Source of the DNA: Prostheceraeus crozeri
Taxonomy: Eukaryota; Platyhelminthes; Polycladida; Euryleptidae
DNA: 64,000 bases
Reading direction: 5' to 3'
NCBI GenBank assembly: GCA_907163375.1
Contig: CAJQUW010004639.1
Location: 24,746-88,745, forward strand
The notes under the pieces are model-generated. The model was not told the DNA's origin and searched no databases. It saw nothing but the letters and a program-made list of their open reading frames with translations. The position numbers were made by a program, and so were the translations under genes. Numbering within the stretch: the stretch's first letter is position 1; each line of letters begins with the position of its first letter. This document shows positions 61,348 to 64,000 of the stretch, piece by piece.

Positions 61348-64000
61348 ATGGTTAAAATTTTGAAAAAATATTCAAGTGTGGAATTTGATCCTGGGATGAC
61401 GCTCACCACAAACATTTTTCATCTAAATTTCACTGAACCCCCCCGAAGCAATCTTTACTTTGGTTCTAGTGGAGGATTTTCGTGTCTACAGTACTCGTTT
61501 GAAAGAGTGAGAAAATACTGCTCGACACTTCTTTTGTTTGCGAGTCAATCGACAAGCGTTTCAACTTTAGCGCGGTTACATGATTTTAGGTCGGCGTCGC
61601 TCATGGAAAAAATTAAGTGGTCAGAGAGACTTATGTATGGGTAAATTGTGGAAAATTTACCCAGTGTGAATTACGACAGGGACCGTCACCAAACCTTTTT
61701 CATCAACTTTCATGACCCCCCCCCGCGCCGCCCGACAGCCCCGAGCAGCAATCTTCTTCTAACTTTGTTGGTTTCTAGTGGGATCGGATTTTGTCTTACA
61801 GCTACTCGTTTGAAAAGAGGAGAAAAAAACACTGTCTCGAATCATTTTTTTTGTTGGAGTCAATGGACAGACCAGCCAAGTTCCAGATGTTAGACTTACA
61901 AAGATTTTAGGTCGTAGGCGCACGCTACACTATGCACCTGAAAAAATCCTAAGTGTCAGAGTGACTTTGTATGGGTAAAATTTTGAAAATTTTCCAAATT
62001 GTGGAATTTCGACCTGGGACCGTCACCAAAACATTTTTCATCAAATTTCACTGACCCCCCGACAGCAATCTTCTAACTTTGGTTCTAGTGGACGGATTTT
62101 GTCTTACAGCTACTCGTTTGAAAGAGGAGAAAAAACTGCTCGACAACATTTTTTGTTGCGAGTCAATCGGACCAGCCGTTCAAAAGTTAGAGCGGTTACA
62201 AGATTTTAGGTCGGAGCTCGCTCACCTGAAAAAATCCTAAGTGTCAGAGTGACTTTGTATGGGTAAAATTTTGAAAATTTTCCAAAGTGTGGAATATCGA
62301 CCTGGGACCGTCACACAAAACCAGAGACAATTTCATCAAATTTTCATGACCCCCCCGACAGCAATCTTCTAACTTTGGTTCTAGTGGACGGATTTTGTCT
62401 TACAGCTACTCGTTTTGAAAGAGGAGAAAAACCACTGCTACTCGACCACTTTTTGTTGCGAGTCAATCGGACCAGCCGTTCAAAAGTTAGAGGCGGTTAT
62501 AGACGGTTTAAAGATTTTTAGGTCGGAGCTCGCTCACCTGAAAAAATCCTAAGTGTCATAGTCAGAGTGACTTTGTTACTGGGTAATTTATATTAGTTAA
62601 CATTTTGAAAAGTTTTCCAACAGTGTGGAAATTTCGACATGGGGACCGTCACCCCAAAACATTTTTTCATTCAAATTTCCACTGACCCCCGACCGCCCCG
62701 ACAGCTATTCAACTTGGTTCTAGTGGACGGATTTTGTCTTACAGCTACTCGTTTGAAAGAGGAGAAAAAACTGCTCGACAACATTTTTTGTTGCGAGTCA
62801 ATCGGACCAGCCGTTCACAAGTGAGCGCGGTTACAAGATTTTAGGTCGGAGCTCGCTCACCTGAAAAAATCCTAAGTGTCAGAGTGGCTTTGTATGGGTA
62901 AAATTTTGAAAATTTTCCAAAGTGTGGAATTTCGACCTGGGACCGTCACCAAAACATTTTTCATCAAATTTCACTGACCCCCCCCCCCGACAGCAATCTT
63001 CTAACTTTGGTTCTAGTGGACGGATTTTGTCTTACAGCTACTCGTTTGAAAGAGGAGAAAAAACTGCTCGACAACATTTTTGTTGCGAGTCAATCGGACC
63101 AGCCGTTCAAAAGTTATAGCGGTTACAAGATTTTAGGTCGGAGCTCGCTCACCTGAAAAAATCCTAAGTGTCAGAGTGACTTTGTATGGGTAAAATTTTG
63201 AAAATTTTCCAAAGTGTGGAATTTCGACCTGGGACCGTCACCAAAACATTTTTCATCAAATTTCACTGGCCCCCCCCCGACAGCAATCTTCTAACTTTGG
63301 TTCTAGTGGACGGATTTTGTCTTACAGCTACTCGTTTGAAAGAGGAGAAAAAACTGCTCGACAACATTTTTTGTTGCGAGTCAATCGGACCAGCCGTTCA
63401 AAAGTTAGAGCGGTTACAAGATTTTAGGTCGGAGCTCGCTTACCTGAAAAAATCCTAAGTGTCAGAGTGACTTTGTATGGGTAAAATTTTGAAAATTTTT
63501 TTACAAAGTGTGGAATTTCGACCTGGGACCGTCACCAAAACATTTTTCATCAAATTTCTCCGAACGAGGGGGGGAGGAGGGGTCAGTGAAATTTGATGAA
63601 AAATGTTTTGGTAAAGGTCCCAGGTCGAAATTCGGAAGTTTTAAATTTTTCAAAATTTTCACCACACTGGAGCTCTCACACTGAGGAATTTTTTCACTTG
63701 TGGCATGTTACATGGACATCTTCCCGTGGTCATATGAGAATGGTTCAGGTGTCATATGATAGAGAATGATGAGACGAATCGTTTGCAACAAACCGCATGT
63801 CGCTACAATGAATACTTTCGAAGATGGAGTCATTTTTAAGGTTTCTTCTCGAGCTATATAAACCCCCGACAACGTAAGTCTCATCACTTCATCGAAAGAC
63901 GAGGTAAGCGACGGTCGTCGCTCTGAGCTCCTGATATCGGGTGTTTCAAAGGACTCTATCTTTTGAAGTAGGCAAGCTATCTTCTTACTTCAAAGTTTGT
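61348..64000 (+). mobile_element. Polinton element C, terminal repeat only (runs off window end)
   Basis: 61348-63580 holds about seven tandem units of 290-325 bp (boundaries near 61930, 62227, 62537, 62862, 63151, 63441 at AAAATCCTAAGTGTCAG), each with a C tract and TTCTAGTGGACGGATTTTG. 63516-63640 is the inward inverted unit and 63650-64000 is the reverse complement of 14454-14800 in element A. The AGTAGTAAGTAAAACTCC tip is not found, so the outer end is lost or diverged. Short open frames are repeat artefacts. Confidence 0.82.
63855..63862 (+). promoter_or_regulatory. TATA box inside the terminal repeat, element C
   Basis: GCTATATAAACCCCCGAC, followed by a GTAAGCGACGG donor at about 63905; same as A. 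Confidence 0.7.

Overview
The window looks like nuclear DNA of an invertebrate animal. It is AT-rich, genes have GT-AG introns and TATA boxes, and it is packed with animal mobile elements: Polintons, Penelope-like, CR1/L2-like LINE, Tc1, hAT, Crypton-type and Gypsy. The species cannot be named from the sequence, and no convincing host gene, tRNA or rRNA was found.

Three Polinton (Maverick) copies dominate. Element A fills 1-15813; its other end lies outside the window. Element B (29360-51731, about 22.4 kb) is present end to end, in the opposite orientation to A, with terminal inverted repeats of about 650 bp and a one-mismatch 6-bp target-site duplication. Element C (about 61348-64000) shows only one terminal repeat, of the same type as in A. 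All are treated as fossils. B has about three or four broken genes, A about four or five. The A and B bodies are nearly identical, so the copies are recent.

B reads in this order: a Cys-rich coiled-coil gene beside the left terminal repeat (+); two small acidic or neutral genes of 88 and 84 codons (+); a small spliced gene (-); a 148-codon gene (-); zinc-finger/protein-primed DNA polymerase B (+); two paralogous virion-type proteins (-); two paralogous small PC4-like proteins and a TBP-like protein (+). A long co-directional minus-strand block then holds the cysteine protease, major capsid protein, basic core protein, integrase with chromodomain, a small Cys-rich protein, a 230-codon protein, packaging ATPase, a second core-type peptide, two RING-like proteins, a possible DEDD exonuclease and a spliced terminal gene.

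Two features stand out. First, the three genes nearest the left end of B (and the matching end of A) are each followed, 30-56 nt after the stop in the mature transcript, by a 16-nt hairpin fitting the replication-dependent histone mRNA 3' stem-loop. The other genes use AATAAA-type signals or show no such hairpin. Second, the element encodes a two-repeat TBP-like protein next to PC4-like proteins, and many of its promoters carry clear TATATAA boxes. Together these suggest an element that brings its own promoter-recognition factors and ties one gene set to S phase through histone-type 3' processing. The A and B bodies match closely up to the edge of the stem-loop module; beyond it the terminal gene and the terminal repeat are different, which points to end-swapping by recombination at that module.

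The DNA between Polintons is a graveyard of nested elements. 15814-29353 holds LINE, Tc1, Penelope-like, fold-back and hAT elements, with a Gypsy integrase remnant split by the hAT. 51738-61347 holds a second, inverted copy of the fold-back element, a Crypton-type tyrosine recombinase gene bracketed by near-perfect hairpins, a Penelope-like fragment and a Gypsy gag-pol remnant.
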